64,000 nucleotides of DNA from NCBI GenBank assembly GCA_018713145.1, contig DVFP01000019.1:62001-126000 (forward strand), written 5' to 3'. The DNA comes from Candidatus Scybalocola faecavium. GTDB lineage: Bacteria; Bacillota; Clostridia; Lachnospirales; Lachnospiraceae. Within the stretch, counting starts at the first letter, position 1. Each line of letters opens with the position of its first letter. Positions 51,736-60,605 of this stretch are shown here, one piece after another. Both the position numbers and the translations under genes were made by a program. Below the pieces are notes generated by a model. The model had not been told where the DNA came from and did not search any database. It worked only from the letters and a program-made list of their open reading frames with translations.

Positions 51736-52800
51736 ATGAAAACAGCAGCTATTATCAACGAATTTAATACTGAAGATCCGGCCAGGAAGGAATGGCTCCG
51801 CCAGATCCGTAAACATGAAGGCTCTTGCCGGATCATTGCCATTATGAGCGGTGACTTTACCCAGCAGGGACTTCCTGCCCAAAAAGACAAATACCAACGG
51901 GCGGCACGTGCTATTCAGGAAGGTGTGGATATGGTCGTGGAACTTCCTGTATACTCCAGCCTTTCCAGTCCGGATACCTATGCCTTTGCCGCAGTCTCCC
52001 TTCTGGAAAGCCTTCACTGTATTGATACCCTTTACCTGGCCTGTGATACAAAGGATACGGCGCTTTTGCTCCAAACGGCCCGGTTCCTTTTTGCGGAAAA
52101 TATCCAATACCAGAAAACGCTGAAAAACCTGAGGCTTACCGGCATGTCCTTTTATGATGCCCAGGCCCTGGCAGCGGAAAAATTCATTCCAGGGGCGAAA
52201 GAAATCCTTAAAAGCCGTCAAAATGCCTTTGCTGCTGAATATATCCGTTCGCTTATGCGCCTGTACAGCCGGATCAAGCCATGCCTGATCCCTATAGCTC
52301 TAAAAGAGGATCCTGGCCAATCTGCCGGAACTCAGGGATATTTGACTGCACTGTTGGATTATACTCTAAAGCACGGTCCAAAAGATCTGGATGAGATCAG
52401 CGGCGGAACTGCCGCTCTGACGGCTGCCATTCGCCACAATCAGCCTAAATATGATACCTTTGAAAACTTTTGCCGCCAACTGGCCACACCCTCCCGCTCC
52501 CCAGCCAATATCCGCAGGTATATGCTCAGCGCTATTTTAAATCTGAGGAAATCTGACATGGCTTTATGCCGTTTGTACAGTTTTGCCCTGTACATCCATG
52601 TTCTGGCTATCCGTGAGACGGAAGAAGAAATGCTCCTGATGGTCAAAACCCGTACACGGCTCCCAATCCTTTACTCCAATTCCCCGGAGGCAGACGCCCC
52701 TCTGTCCCTGTCAGTCCGGCATATGGCCGCCTTTGATCAAAGGGCTCATATGCTTTACAGCCTGGCATTTCCTAAAAGGCAGCTCTCTGATCAGGAATAA
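51736..52800 (+). CDS. TmcAL-like protein (tRNA(Met) cytidine acetate ligase homologue) lacking the HxGH motif
   Basis: 354 aa. Homology to TmcAL/YlbM is clear: IIAIMSGDFTQQGLPAQKDKYQRAARAIQEGVDMVVELPVYSSLSSPDTYAFAAVSLLESL matches the family core. However, the nucleotide-binding motif after the first strand (EYNPFHNGH in the family) reads EFNTEDPARKEW, so both His are absent. The central and C-terminal parts are also divergent. True TmcAL uses ATP and acetate to make N4-acetylcytidine at the tRNA(Met) wobble base; this protein probably cannot adenylate acetate in that way. Start MKTAAII follows GGAAGGAG. Confidence 0.8.
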   Translation: MKTAAIINEFNTEDPARKEWLRQIRKHEGSCRIIAIMSGDFTQQGLPAQKDKYQRAARAIQEGVDMVVELPVYSSLSSPDTYAFAAVSLLESLHCIDTLYLACDTKDTALLLQTARFLFAENIQYQKTLKNLRLTGMSFYDAQALAAEKFIPGAKEILKSRQNAFAAEYIRSLMRLYSRIKPCLIPIALKEDPGQSAGTQGYLTALLDYTLKHGPKDLDEISGGTAALTAAIRHNQPKYDTFENFCRQLATPSRSPANIRRYMLSAILNLRKSDMALCRLYSFALYIHVLAIRETEEEMLLMVKTRTRLPILYSNSPEADAPLSLSVRHMAAFDQRAHMLYSLAFPKRQLSDQE

Positions 52801-52826
52801 ATATTTTTTATAAAACCAGTGAAAAG

Positions 52827-52882
52827 AAAGGAGGCAGTGCAGCTTTTCCGGATTTAATCTTATATCGCTGCACAAACGTTTT
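52827..52882 (+). promoter_or_regulatory. Hairpin between Shine-Dalgarno and start codon of acetyltransferase gene
   Basis: AAAGGAGG (52827-52834) is 48 bases before the ATG (52883). In between, GTGCAGC (52837-52843) can pair with GCTGCAC (52867-52873), which would bring the SD within about 12 bases of the ATG. Alternatively the SD serves a tiny frame, GTG CAG CTT TTC CGG ATT TAA. Confidence 0.5.
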
Positions 52883-53521
52883 ATGACAGAAGAAGAAAAA
52901 GAATTAGCAGGAAAAATTTATAATCCCCGCCATCCCCAGCTTCGGGCTATCAAAGGCATTGCCCATGATCTTTGTATGGATTTTAATAAGACCTATGAGG
53001 GGGAAACGCAAAAAAGAGAAGAAATCTTATGTAAACTTTTAAAGTCCAAAGGGAAAAATGTCTTTTTCCAAGGGCCTATTTTCTTTAATTATGGCTGCCA
53101 CACTTCTATTGGCGATGGGTTTTTCGGAAATTATAACACCTGTATCCAGGATGACGCCCTTGTCACCATCGGCAACTATGTTATGTTTGGGCCAAACTGC
53201 ACACTGGCCACCCCATACCATCCCTTAATCGACAGCGAACGCCGGTATATGACCGATGAAAACGGGGAGCTTTTCGGGCCGTGTATGGCCAGCCCTATTG
53301 TTATTGGCAATGATGTATGGTTCGGCGCAAATGTAACTGTATGCGGCGGCGTTACCATTGGTGACGGGACAGTAATCGGCGCCGGGAGCGTTGTCACCCG
53401 GGATATTCCCGATCATGTAGTAGCCGCCGGTGTTCCATGCAGGGTCATCCGACAGATCACGGAAAAAGACAGCCTTAAACATAAACCCTGGCTTTTTCCG
53501 GATGACGAAGATGACGCCTGA
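52883..53521 (+). CDS. Hexapeptide-repeat sugar O-acetyltransferase (Maa/NodL-like)
   Basis: 212 aa. N-terminal Mac domain (MTEEEKELAGKIYNPRHPQL) and left-handed beta-helix with hexapeptide repeats (TSIGDGFFGNYNTCIQDDALVTIGNYVMFGPNC; IVIGNDVWFGANVTVCGGVTIGDGTVIGAGSVV). Catalytic His in LATPYHPL. Acetyl-CoA dependent acetylation of maltose, galactoside or similar. No ribosome binding site directly before the ATG; see the hairpin entry. Confidence 0.92.
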   Translation: MTEEEKELAGKIYNPRHPQLRAIKGIAHDLCMDFNKTYEGETQKREEILCKLLKSKGKNVFFQGPIFFNYGCHTSIGDGFFGNYNTCIQDDALVTIGNYVMFGPNCTLATPYHPLIDSERRYMTDENGELFGPCMASPIVIGNDVWFGANVTVCGGVTIGDGTVIGAGSVVTRDIPDHVVAAGVPCRVIRQITEKDSLKHKPWLFPDDEDDA

Positions 53522-53576
53522 TGGAATATAAAGAATATTTCCAGATCATGGGGAAAGGCCATCTCTTCTTCATAGC

Positions 53577-54539
53577 TTACTGATCTTTTTCAGTTTGTTC
53601 CTTCATATCCAGGGCTTCATACTCTTCCTTTACCTTTTGCAGCTCTGCCTTATCTGCCGGCCGAAGGATGCGGATCGCCTGCTTCATATTAGAAAGCTCC
53701 ACCTCTTTCCAGCATCCTCCCTCTTCTCCATCCAAGGTCCAGGAAATCTCCTTTTCACTGGAAAAATGTACGCGTTTTACCTTTGCAAAAAACATATAGC
53801 GCTCATCCACCTTCTGGAGAAGGAAGGCGCTCATAATAGCTTGAAGCTCAAAAAGATTTTTTGGCATGCGCACAAGGAGCATTTCAAATAATCCGTCATC
53901 CAGCTCCATGCCTTTACCGCCGATACTTTTAAATCCGCCTACGGATACCGAGTTCGTCACCATACCATAAGCAAAGCTGTCTGTGATCACCTCATCATCA
54001 AATTCCACAGTCATCCGGTGGGGTGTAATCGAAGGCAGGCTTTTAAGACCTTCCATCAGGTAAGCTAAATGGCCGAAAGTATTTTTCAGTTCCTGGGGCG
54101 TCTGCCAGGAAACATCTGTAAAGGCTCCAAAAGCAGCGACATAAGCAAAGTACCGGTCATTAAACACCCCCACATCAATGGCAAAGGGAGCCCCGTGGAG
54201 AACATTCGCCGCCGCTGCCGTCATATTGGAGGAAATCCCAAGGCTTTTCGCAAAATCATTTGTTGTCCCTGCAGGAATATATCCCAGCACAGGCTGCTTC
54301 TTCAAGCCGATCAGTCCGGAAACAACTTCGTCTAAAGTTCCATCGCCGCCGCTGCACACAACCAGATCATAATCGCTGCCCCGGGCAGCCGCTACCTGAT
54401 AAGCATCCTTCACCGCCTGGGTCGTATGCACTGTTACCTCATAACCGGCAGCTACAAACATATCAATAATGGCAGAAAAATGCGGTTTTATCTGATTTTT
54501 TCCGGATTTTAAATTGGAAATAAACAAAAGCTTTTTCAC
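53577..54539 (-). CDS. Diacylglycerol/lipid kinase family protein (YegS/BmrU-like), second copy
   Basis: 320 aa: FISNLKSGKNQIKPH (residues 5-19), VVCSGGDGTLDEVVSGL (about 60), GYIPAGTTNDFAKSLGI, and the C-terminal WTLDGEEGGCWKEVEL. Same family as 49420-50346 but longer and with a charged C-terminal tail. Possibly a diacylglycerol kinase (DgkB/YtlR-like) that recycles DAG from lipoteichoic acid synthesis; not proven. Confidence 0.9.
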   Translation of the reverse strand: MKKLLFISNLKSGKNQIKPHFSAIIDMFVAAGYEVTVHTTQAVKDAYQVAAARGSDYDLVVCSGGDGTLDEVVSGLIGLKKQPVLGYIPAGTTNDFAKSLGISSNMTAAAANVLHGAPFAIDVGVFNDRYFAYVAAFGAFTDVSWQTPQELKNTFGHLAYLMEGLKSLPSITPHRMTVEFDDEVITDSFAYGMVTNSVSVGGFKSIGGKGMELDDGLFEMLLVRMPKNLFELQAIMSAFLLQKVDERYMFFAKVKRVHFSSEKEISWTLDGEEGGCWKEVELSNMKQAIRILRPADKAELQKVKEEYEALDMKEQTEKDQ

Positions 54540-54590
54540 TTACAAGTCTCCCCTCTTGACTAAAAGGTAATCGTTCATCCAACGAAATCG

Positions 54591-55928
54591 TTATGATAAT
54601 AACACAATATTTTCAATGCCCGCAGTCATAGGAAACATATCCACGGGACAAATCCCCCGGATCTTGTAGCCATACCGGCCTAAAAAGGCCACATCTCTTT
54701 TCTGAGTCACAGGATTACAGGATATATATACGATCCGTTCCGGTCTCATCCGGACTAATGCCTTTAAAAATCCCGGATCGCTCCCACTTCTTGGCGGATC
54801 CATAATGACAACATTATAATATTTATCCTTACTAAAATCAACGGCAACCTGTCTCATATATTCAGCGGCATCTGCACAGACAAACTCAGTATTTTTTACA
54901 TTATTTTTTTTGCCGTTAAACCGGGCATCCTCCACAGCACCCCGGTTTACCTCCACACCGGTGACCCATCCTGCGTACTTTGCGGCGATCAATGTAATCG
55001 TTCCGGTTCCGCAGTATGTATCCAGAACCCTGTCCTTTTGCGTGATCCCGGCCATAGACATGGCTTTTTCATAAAGCACCTGGGCCTGGGGAGGATTTAC
55101 CTGATAAAAAGACTTTGGCGAAATGCGGAAAGTCATGCCGCAAAGCTCATCCTCAATATAGCCCTGTCCATACACGATCCTCTCTTCCCTTCCCAGGACC
55201 ATGCTGGTTTTTCGGTCATTTTTATTAAAGACAATGGTCGTCAACTGGGGAAAACGTTTTAAAAGCAAGCGCACCAGCTTATTTTCCTGGGGAAATGACA
55301 ATGCGGCCACCACCGGCACGACCATGATCTGTCCGGTCTTATAGCCGGTCCGAATCAGCACATGGCGCAGCATCCCTTTTCCAGTATCTTCATTATACGG
55401 CTGTATTTTATACTGCTCCATGCCTTCCAGCACAGTACGGATCACCTGGTTGGCCACCGGATCCTGTATCCGACAGTCTGTTGCTGACAAGATCCGGTGG
55501 GTCCCCTCTTCATAGATTCCGGCAATGATCCTGCCCTGGCGGTTTCTTCCAAAGGTTGCATGAACCTTGTGGCGGTAACCACCAGGTTCTGCCATGCCTA
55601 ACGTCCGGGGCACATTTTTAAAGCCCGGAAACAGCATTGCCACCTGCTGTGTTTTATAATCCAGCTGCCGGTCGTACTTCATATGACAAAGCTGGCAGCC
55701 GCCACATTTTTCAAAATGGGGACAAACATCTTCAGTTCGCTCTCCGGAAGGCTCGACTACAGACATGAGCCGTCCCAAAGTCTGATCACCTTTTCGATAC
55801 AAGGTGATCTCACCCAGTTCTCCGGGAAGCAGCCCTGGAACCGGGATCATAGAATGATTAAAACTAACAACACCGCGGCCAAATTCATCCAGATATTTGC
55901 CCCGGACACGATAAACCTTCTTTTTCAT
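54591..55928 (-). CDS. rlmD: 23S rRNA (uracil-C5)-methyltransferase, RlmD/RlmCD family
   Basis: 445 aa. N-terminal TRAM domain (residues 1-60), a 4Fe-4S cysteine cluster (CPHFEKCGGCQLCHM, about 69-83), SAM motif VLDTYCGTGTITLIAA, IMDPPRSGSDPG and catalytic/proton-abstracting SCNPVTQKRDVAFL. Firmicutes have a dual enzyme, RlmCD, of this family. Complete and probably monocistronic. Confidence 0.93.
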   Translation of the reverse strand: MKKKVYRVRGKYLDEFGRGVVSFNHSMIPVPGLLPGELGEITLYRKGDQTLGRLMSVVEPSGERTEDVCPHFEKCGGCQLCHMKYDRQLDYKTQQVAMLFPGFKNVPRTLGMAEPGGYRHKVHATFGRNRQGRIIAGIYEEGTHRILSATDCRIQDPVANQVIRTVLEGMEQYKIQPYNEDTGKGMLRHVLIRTGYKTGQIMVVPVVAALSFPQENKLVRLLLKRFPQLTTIVFNKNDRKTSMVLGREERIVYGQGYIEDELCGMTFRISPKSFYQVNPPQAQVLYEKAMSMAGITQKDRVLDTYCGTGTITLIAAKYAGWVTGVEVNRGAVEDARFNGKKNNVKNTEFVCADAAEYMRQVAVDFSKDKYYNVVIMDPPRSGSDPGFLKALVRMRPERIVYISCNPVTQKRDVAFLGRYGYKIRGICPVDMFPMTAGIENIVLLS

Positions 55929-56019
55929 AAATGCTCCTGTAAATAGTCATGACTTTCAGAAACATAACGCTGGTGAAACAAAGGCAGCAGCCCGGCTGCC
56001 TGAACGATTGCCAATATAA

Positions 56020-56043
56020 AAAGCAGCCGTGTACGGCTGCTTT
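56020..56043 (-). terminator. Terminator of glycosyltransferase gene
   Basis: AAAGCAGCCGT-GT-ACGGCTGCTTT stem (11 bp) followed on the minus strand by TTTATATTGG, 50 bases after the stop at 56094. Confidence 0.75.
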
Positions 56044-56093
56044 AAAAATCCGTAATGAAATCATGACCGTTCTTAATTGTCAATATTCCACTG

Positions 56094-57116
56094 TCAGTTA
56101 AACTTAAAAATCTTCTGAGCCAGATGATAACCTTTAACAATAACCGGTTCTGCCCATCTCCCCGGCGGATTACTTACAAGTCCCCGGGCTCCCAGACGAA
56201 TATGCCAGTACATCTTCGGATCTCTCGCCTTAAAATCACGCCACAGCTTTCTAAGCTTGGCCCGGTTTTCTTCCGTTCCAGAAATGATCAGCATAATGGA
56301 AGTAACCAGACAGATCATCGCCAGATACTTCATCATATACCTGGCCAGACGCTTATTTTTTACATCCTTTGGAAGGCTGTAGGCATTAATCATAAGATTA
56401 TTTACATAGATCTGCTGGTCAATACGGCCGATCATAACCTGCTCATTTACTGACTGATCCGACCGTCCGATATAATACCGGTACAAATCCACATTCATAT
56501 AATACATCGTTTTTACATAAGGCAGCGGTACATACACAAAAAGATTGTCCACATAAAAGGTATGCTTTGGAAGCACAAGGCCGCTGCGGCGCAGCACCTT
56601 TGTCCGGTAGATCACCGAATGCATCAGAAGATTTTGATCCGGCCGGAAATGTCCCACCTGGCTCCAGCCAAACACCTTATGCTGAGGAAGGACACGGGTA
56701 TAGCTTACTGTATGGGATGTACCGTCCTCCACATGTTCATACACATAGTTGCAGATCATCATATCCACGCGGCGCCGTTCCCTGCGAAAACTTTTCAGCT
56801 TGTCGATCACTTTCAGCAGACTGTCCTTATCCAGCCAGTCATCCGAATCCACCACCTTATAATACATTCCCGTGGCATTGCGAAGGCCGGCATTAACAGC
56901 CTCGCCGTGTCCTCCATTTTCCTGATGGATCGCCCGGCAGATTCCCGGGAAGCGTTCCTCATACTCATCTGCAATCGCCGGAGTATTATCCTTTGTAGAA
57001 CCATCATCTACAATAAGGATTTCTGCATCATCTCCTGCTACCAGCAATGAATCAATGCACTTGCGCATATAAGCTTCCGAATTATAACACGGAACAGCAA
57101 ACGTAATGATTTTCAT
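56094..57116 (-). CDS. Family 2 glycosyltransferase
   Basis: 340 aa GT-A enzyme: FAVPCYNSEAYMRKCIDSLLV (nucleotide-sugar site), ILIVDDGSTKDNTPAIADEY, HGEAVNAGLRNATGMYYKVVDSDDWLD (metal-binding DDSD/DxD). The C-terminal 120 residues include a hydrophobic helix near residue 275-290. Probably decorates a surface polysaccharide. The ATG start MKIITFAVP is chosen; a TTG start three codons upstream has a closer AAAGGA and is possible. Confidence 0.9.
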   Translation of the reverse strand: MKIITFAVPCYNSEAYMRKCIDSLLVAGDDAEILIVDDGSTKDNTPAIADEYEERFPGICRAIHQENGGHGEAVNAGLRNATGMYYKVVDSDDWLDKDSLLKVIDKLKSFRRERRRVDMMICNYVYEHVEDGTSHTVSYTRVLPQHKVFGWSQVGHFRPDQNLLMHSVIYRTKVLRRSGLVLPKHTFYVDNLFVYVPLPYVKTMYYMNVDLYRYYIGRSDQSVNEQVMIGRIDQQIYVNNLMINAYSLPKDVKNKRLARYMMKYLAMICLVTSIMLIISGTEENRAKLRKLWRDFKARDPKMYWHIRLGARGLVSNPPGRWAEPVIVKGYHLAQKIFKFN

Positions 57117-57238
57117 CGTCCCCAAATTCCTTTCAACTTTTTTGCCGTGATTTTCACGGCATAAGGGTATCCCGCTTTCGGGTACTCTGCTTTTATCATA
57201 TCCTAAATGTATGGGAAATACAAGGGAAACCTTATATT

Positions 57239-58066
57239 TTACCCCCGGTTTCGTCGGTCTAAAATCCGCCGGAGCACCAAAACAACCAGGAGCACGGCAA
57301 TATTCACAATAACGATGCTGGCCCCTGTCGGCAGGTTGATCTTAAAAGACAAAAGGATGCCAAGGAAAAAGCAGGCCATGGACAAGACCACAGACATACC
57401 GACCACGGCCTTAAAACTTTTGACCAGCTTTCCTGCTGTCACTGCGGGAAAAATGATCAGGCTGGAAATAAGCAGGCTTCCCATCATGCGCATCCCCAGC
57501 ACCACAGTCAGCGCGGTTAAAAGGGCAATGACAAACTGATAAAAACCTACCCGGATACCGCTGGCCCGGGCAAAAGTTTCATCACAGGTCACAAGGAAAA
57601 GCCGGTTATAACAGGCCACAAAAAGAATAATGATCACTGCCGACAAGATCAGGGACAAGATCACATCCAGATCACTCATGGCCAGGATACTTCCAAACAT
57701 ATAATCACTTACATCTACATTAAATCCCCCGGACACGGCGGTGATCACTACACCTACCGCCAAAGCTCCGGTAGAAACCATGCCAATGGCAATATCCCCG
57801 CTGCTTTTTACTTTTTGGCTGTAAAACATAATGGCACAGGCCGCCACGATAACAATAGGGATCGATACAGGCAGGATCGGAAGTCCTAAGGCAACTGCCA
57901 GAGAGGTGGAAGCAAAGCCCACATCCCCCAGACCGTGGCCGATCAGGGAATAGCGCTTCTGAACAAGGATCACCCCCAGCAGGGCTGCGCACAGAGAGAT
58001 CAAAAGGCCCACCACAAGAGCCCGCTGTATAAAATTATAGGAAAACATAACCAAAATATCATTCAT
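57239..58066 (-). CDS. znuB: Zinc/manganese-type ABC transporter permease (ZnuB/AdcB-like)
   Basis: 275 aa with about eight membrane segments (ABC-3 family): ALVVGLLISLCAALLGVILVQKRYSLIGHGLGDVGFASTSLAVALG is a family hallmark. 8-base overlap with the ATPase gene upstream. Metal specificity is inferred from the His-rich binding protein. Confidence 0.93.
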   Translation of the reverse strand: MNDILVMFSYNFIQRALVVGLLISLCAALLGVILVQKRYSLIGHGLGDVGFASTSLAVALGLPILPVSIPIVIVAACAIMFYSQKVKSSGDIAIGMVSTGALAVGVVITAVSGGFNVDVSDYMFGSILAMSDLDVILSLILSAVIIILFVACYNRLFLVTCDETFARASGIRVGFYQFVIALLTALTVVLGMRMMGSLLISSLIIFPAVTAGKLVKSFKAVVGMSVVLSMACFFLGILLSFKINLPTGASIVIVNIAVLLVVLVLRRILDRRNRG

Positions 58067-58757
58067 GATCCAAAGGCCTCCTCTCCTGCATTTCCCGCCA
58101 CTGATCTACAGTCCCGTCAAACTCCACGGTCTGGTTCATAACGATCACCCGGCTCCCGTAGGTTTCCACCTGATCCATATCATGGCTGGCCATTAAAATA
58201 GCAATCTTCTCCTGCTTATTTAACCGGTCTAAAAGCTCATAAAACTCCTTTGTCATCACCGGGTCCAGCCCGGCACAAGGTTCATCTAAAAGCAGGAGCT
58301 TGGGATGACGGCAAAAGGCGCGGGCTAAAAGGACCCGCTGCTGCTGCCCTCCGGACAAATGGCCGATCCTCCGGTCCTTAAACTGGGTCACACCAAACAT
58401 TTCCATAGCCCGGGAAGCCATTTTCTTATCCGCCTTTGTATAAAAGGGCGTCCACTTATCCTGACGCTGGGTTCCGGATAAGATCACCTCATAAACCGTT
58501 GCCGGAAAATTTCTGTCAATTAAATGACTTTGGGATAAATACGCATACTCATCTTTTTTCACCTGATATATAATATTGCCCCGGGTCACCCGGACCAACC
58601 CGGTGATCCCTTTAAGAAGGGTGCTTTTCCCGGATCCGTTGCTCCCAATGAGACAAATATATTCTCCCTCTTTTACTGTAAAGCTAACATCTTCCACCGC
58701 GAAATCCCGCTCATTATCATAGGCGATGGATACATGATCAACGGTCAATAATTCCAT
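58059..58757 (-). CDS. znuC: Metal ABC transporter ATP-binding protein (ZnuC/AdcC-like)
   Basis: 232 aa: Walker A GSNGSGKSTLLKG, Q-loop AYLSQSHLIDRNFPAT, signature HLSGGQQQRVLLARA, Walker B LLLLDEPCAGLDP, switch ASHDMDQV. Between the binding protein (11 bases upstream) and the permease. Confidence 0.94.
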   Translation of the reverse strand: MELLTVDHVSIAYDNERDFAVEDVSFTVKEGEYICLIGSNGSGKSTLLKGITGLVRVTRGNIIYQVKKDEYAYLSQSHLIDRNFPATVYEVILSGTQRQDKWTPFYTKADKKMASRAMEMFGVTQFKDRRIGHLSGGQQQRVLLARAFCRHPKLLLLDEPCAGLDPVMTKEFYELLDRLNKQEKIAILMASHDMDQVETYGSRVIVMNQTVEFDGTVDQWREMQERRPLDHE

Positions 58758-58768
58758 AATCTACTCCT

Positions 58769-59746
58769 TTACTGTGCCAGTACATTTTTCAGCAGCTCCA
58801 GATTTCTCTCCATAAGATCAATAAATGTGATCCCCTGATCAAACTCGTCCTTTGTCACATTGTGACCTGTAGTAAACACGGCGGTCTGAATCCCTGTATC
58901 CTGGGCAATGGTCCTGGCAACATTTCCACTGGCCAGCTCCTCATAAAAAATGCAGGAATTTCCATGCTCATGAATATAATCGATCACACGGATCATATCC
59001 GACACACTGGGATCCGCTTCCGCAGAGCAGGTATGATACACTGTCTCATATTCCAGACCGTATCTGTGGATAAAATAACTGTAAGCAAAACGGCCGCCAA
59101 AAACAATATCCTGTCTTGGGCTGTCTGATACCGTTTCCATAAAAGCCTCATCCAGACGGGCCAGCTCCTTGACATACTCGCCGGTCCTTTGGGCATACTC
59201 CTGAGAGTGGACCTCATCTAACATACTAAAAGTATCCCCGATTGCCTGGACCATGGCCTGGGCATTCGTCATATCCAGCCAGTAATGGGGATCATATCCC
59301 CCATGGTCATGATGGCTGTGTTCATCTTCATGATCATGCTCTTCCTCTTCCCTTAAAGTCACATACTGGGACAGATCCAGCACATAAACACTATCATCCA
59401 GACTTTCCACAATCTGAGCCGCCCAGCCTTCCATAGAATCTCCAGTATAGATAAATACGTCACAGGATGCAATCGCTTCCATATCTGCCGGCGTGGGATC
59501 AAACATATGCGCCTCCTGCCCGGGAGACAAAAGCATGGTCACATCCCCATACTCTCCGCCAACGTACCTGGCAAAATCATACTGGGGAAATAAGGTGCAG
59601 ATCACCGACAGCTTTCCATCATCTTCTGAAACACTTTTCCTGTCTCCGCACCCGGAAACGGCCAATGCCGCTCCCAAAAGCACTAAAACCAGCATAAATC
59701 CTTTTTTCAGCCGGAAAAATATCCCCCGATCTTCTATATTCACCAT
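58769..59746 (-). CDS. znuA: Zinc-binding lipoprotein of metal ABC transporter (ZnuA/AdcA-like)
   Basis: 325 aa. Signal peptide with lipobox AVSGCGDRK; cluster A-I solute-binding fold with ligand regions GQEAHMFDPTPADM (first His), a His/Asp/Glu-rich loop EEEHDHEDEHSHHDHGG (about 120-140) typical of zinc binders, HYWLD, and FGGRFAYSYFIHRYGL. The start MVNIEDRG follows AAAGGGAG; longer in-frame starts extend into the leader. First gene of the operon. Confidence 0.93.
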   Translation of the reverse strand: MVNIEDRGIFFRLKKGFMLVLVLLGAALAVSGCGDRKSVSEDDGKLSVICTLFPQYDFARYVGGEYGDVTMLLSPGQEAHMFDPTPADMEAIASCDVFIYTGDSMEGWAAQIVESLDDSVYVLDLSQYVTLREEEEHDHEDEHSHHDHGGYDPHYWLDMTNAQAMVQAIGDTFSMLDEVHSQEYAQRTGEYVKELARLDEAFMETVSDSPRQDIVFGGRFAYSYFIHRYGLEYETVYHTCSAEADPSVSDMIRVIDYIHEHGNSCIFYEELASGNVARTIAQDTGIQTAVFTTGHNVTKDEFDQGITFIDLMERNLELLKNVLAQ

Positions 59747-59852
59747 AAAACTCCCTTTCTTAAACATACAGACGCCAATAACGGCGCCACAAAAATGAAA
59801 GCCTTCCCTATTTCGCTGCATACAGCCCTTTTCCAGGCTTTCATAAAAAATA

Positions 59853-59895
59853 CGCCATATTCTTACTGAAACCCAGTCTCATTAAGAATATAGCG
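59853..59895 (-). promoter_or_regulatory. Inverted repeat upstream of the zinc transporter operon
   Basis: CGCCATATTCTTA (59853-59865) and TAAGAATATAGCG (59883-59895), 13-bp arms with one mismatch and a 17-base spacer, about 110 bases before the binding-protein gene. A metal-regulator site or an mRNA hairpin is possible; it does not match the classic Zur box. Confidence 0.5.
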
Positions 59896-59922
59896 CACAT
59901 AGCTTCAAAAGTCAATATTATT

Positions 59923-60591
59923 TTAAACGTTACTGTTGGCGGATCGGTCAGCATATCCGCAAATCCGGCAGATCTGCGCCTTCAGCTTCCTGGCGGCAGC
60001 ACAGGGATCCTCTGCGGAAAATAATGCGGAAACAACTGCTGCCCCATCCATAAGATGACCTGTCAGCTGTCCTATATTTTCCAGGGAAATGCCCCCAATA
60101 GCCACTACAGGAATAGAAACGCTCCGGCAGATCTCATCTAAAGTTTCCAGGGACATTTTCTTTGTATTCAGTTTGGTCGAAGAGCCAAAGACCGCGCCAC
60201 AGCCCAGATAATCCGCCCCGGCAGCCTGGGCTGCCAATGCCTGATCCACAGTTTTCGCCGTAACGCCAATGATCTTATCCTCCCCTAAAAGGCGCCGCAC
60301 CTTTCCTGCTGCCATATCCGACTGGCCTACATGGACCCCGGCAGCATCGCAGGCCAAACATACCTGAATATTATCATTAATAATTAACGGCACCTGATAA
60401 GCATCGGTCACCTTTTTCACTTCCAAAGCCTCTTTAAGAAAAGCTTCCTGATCCATATCCTTTTCCCGAAGCTGGATCAGAGTGGCGCCGCCTTTTAAGA
60501 CCTCCTCCACCACCTGGCACAAACGTTTACCTTCTAAATGCCCCCGGTCAGTTACCCCGTAAAGGGTCAGTAATTCCGGTTTTATTTTCAT
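59923..60591 (-). CDS. thiE: Thiamine-phosphate synthase
   Basis: 222 aa TIM barrel: LTLYGVTDRGHLEG, GGATLIQLREKDMDQEAF, PLIINDNIQVCLACDAAGVHVGQSDM, GADYLGCGAVFGSSTK, VVAIGGISLENI. Joins HMP-PP and thiazole phosphate to form thiamine phosphate. No other thi gene adjoins. 14 bases after the HAD fusion gene. Confidence 0.96.
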   Translation of the reverse strand: MKIKPELLTLYGVTDRGHLEGKRLCQVVEEVLKGGATLIQLREKDMDQEAFLKEALEVKKVTDAYQVPLIINDNIQVCLACDAAGVHVGQSDMAAGKVRRLLGEDKIIGVTAKTVDQALAAQAAGADYLGCGAVFGSSTKLNTKKMSLETLDEICRSVSIPVVAIGGISLENIGQLTGHLMDGAAVVSALFSAEDPCAAARKLKAQICRICGYADRSANSNV

Positions 60592-60605
60592 AATATGCCA
60601 TCTCC

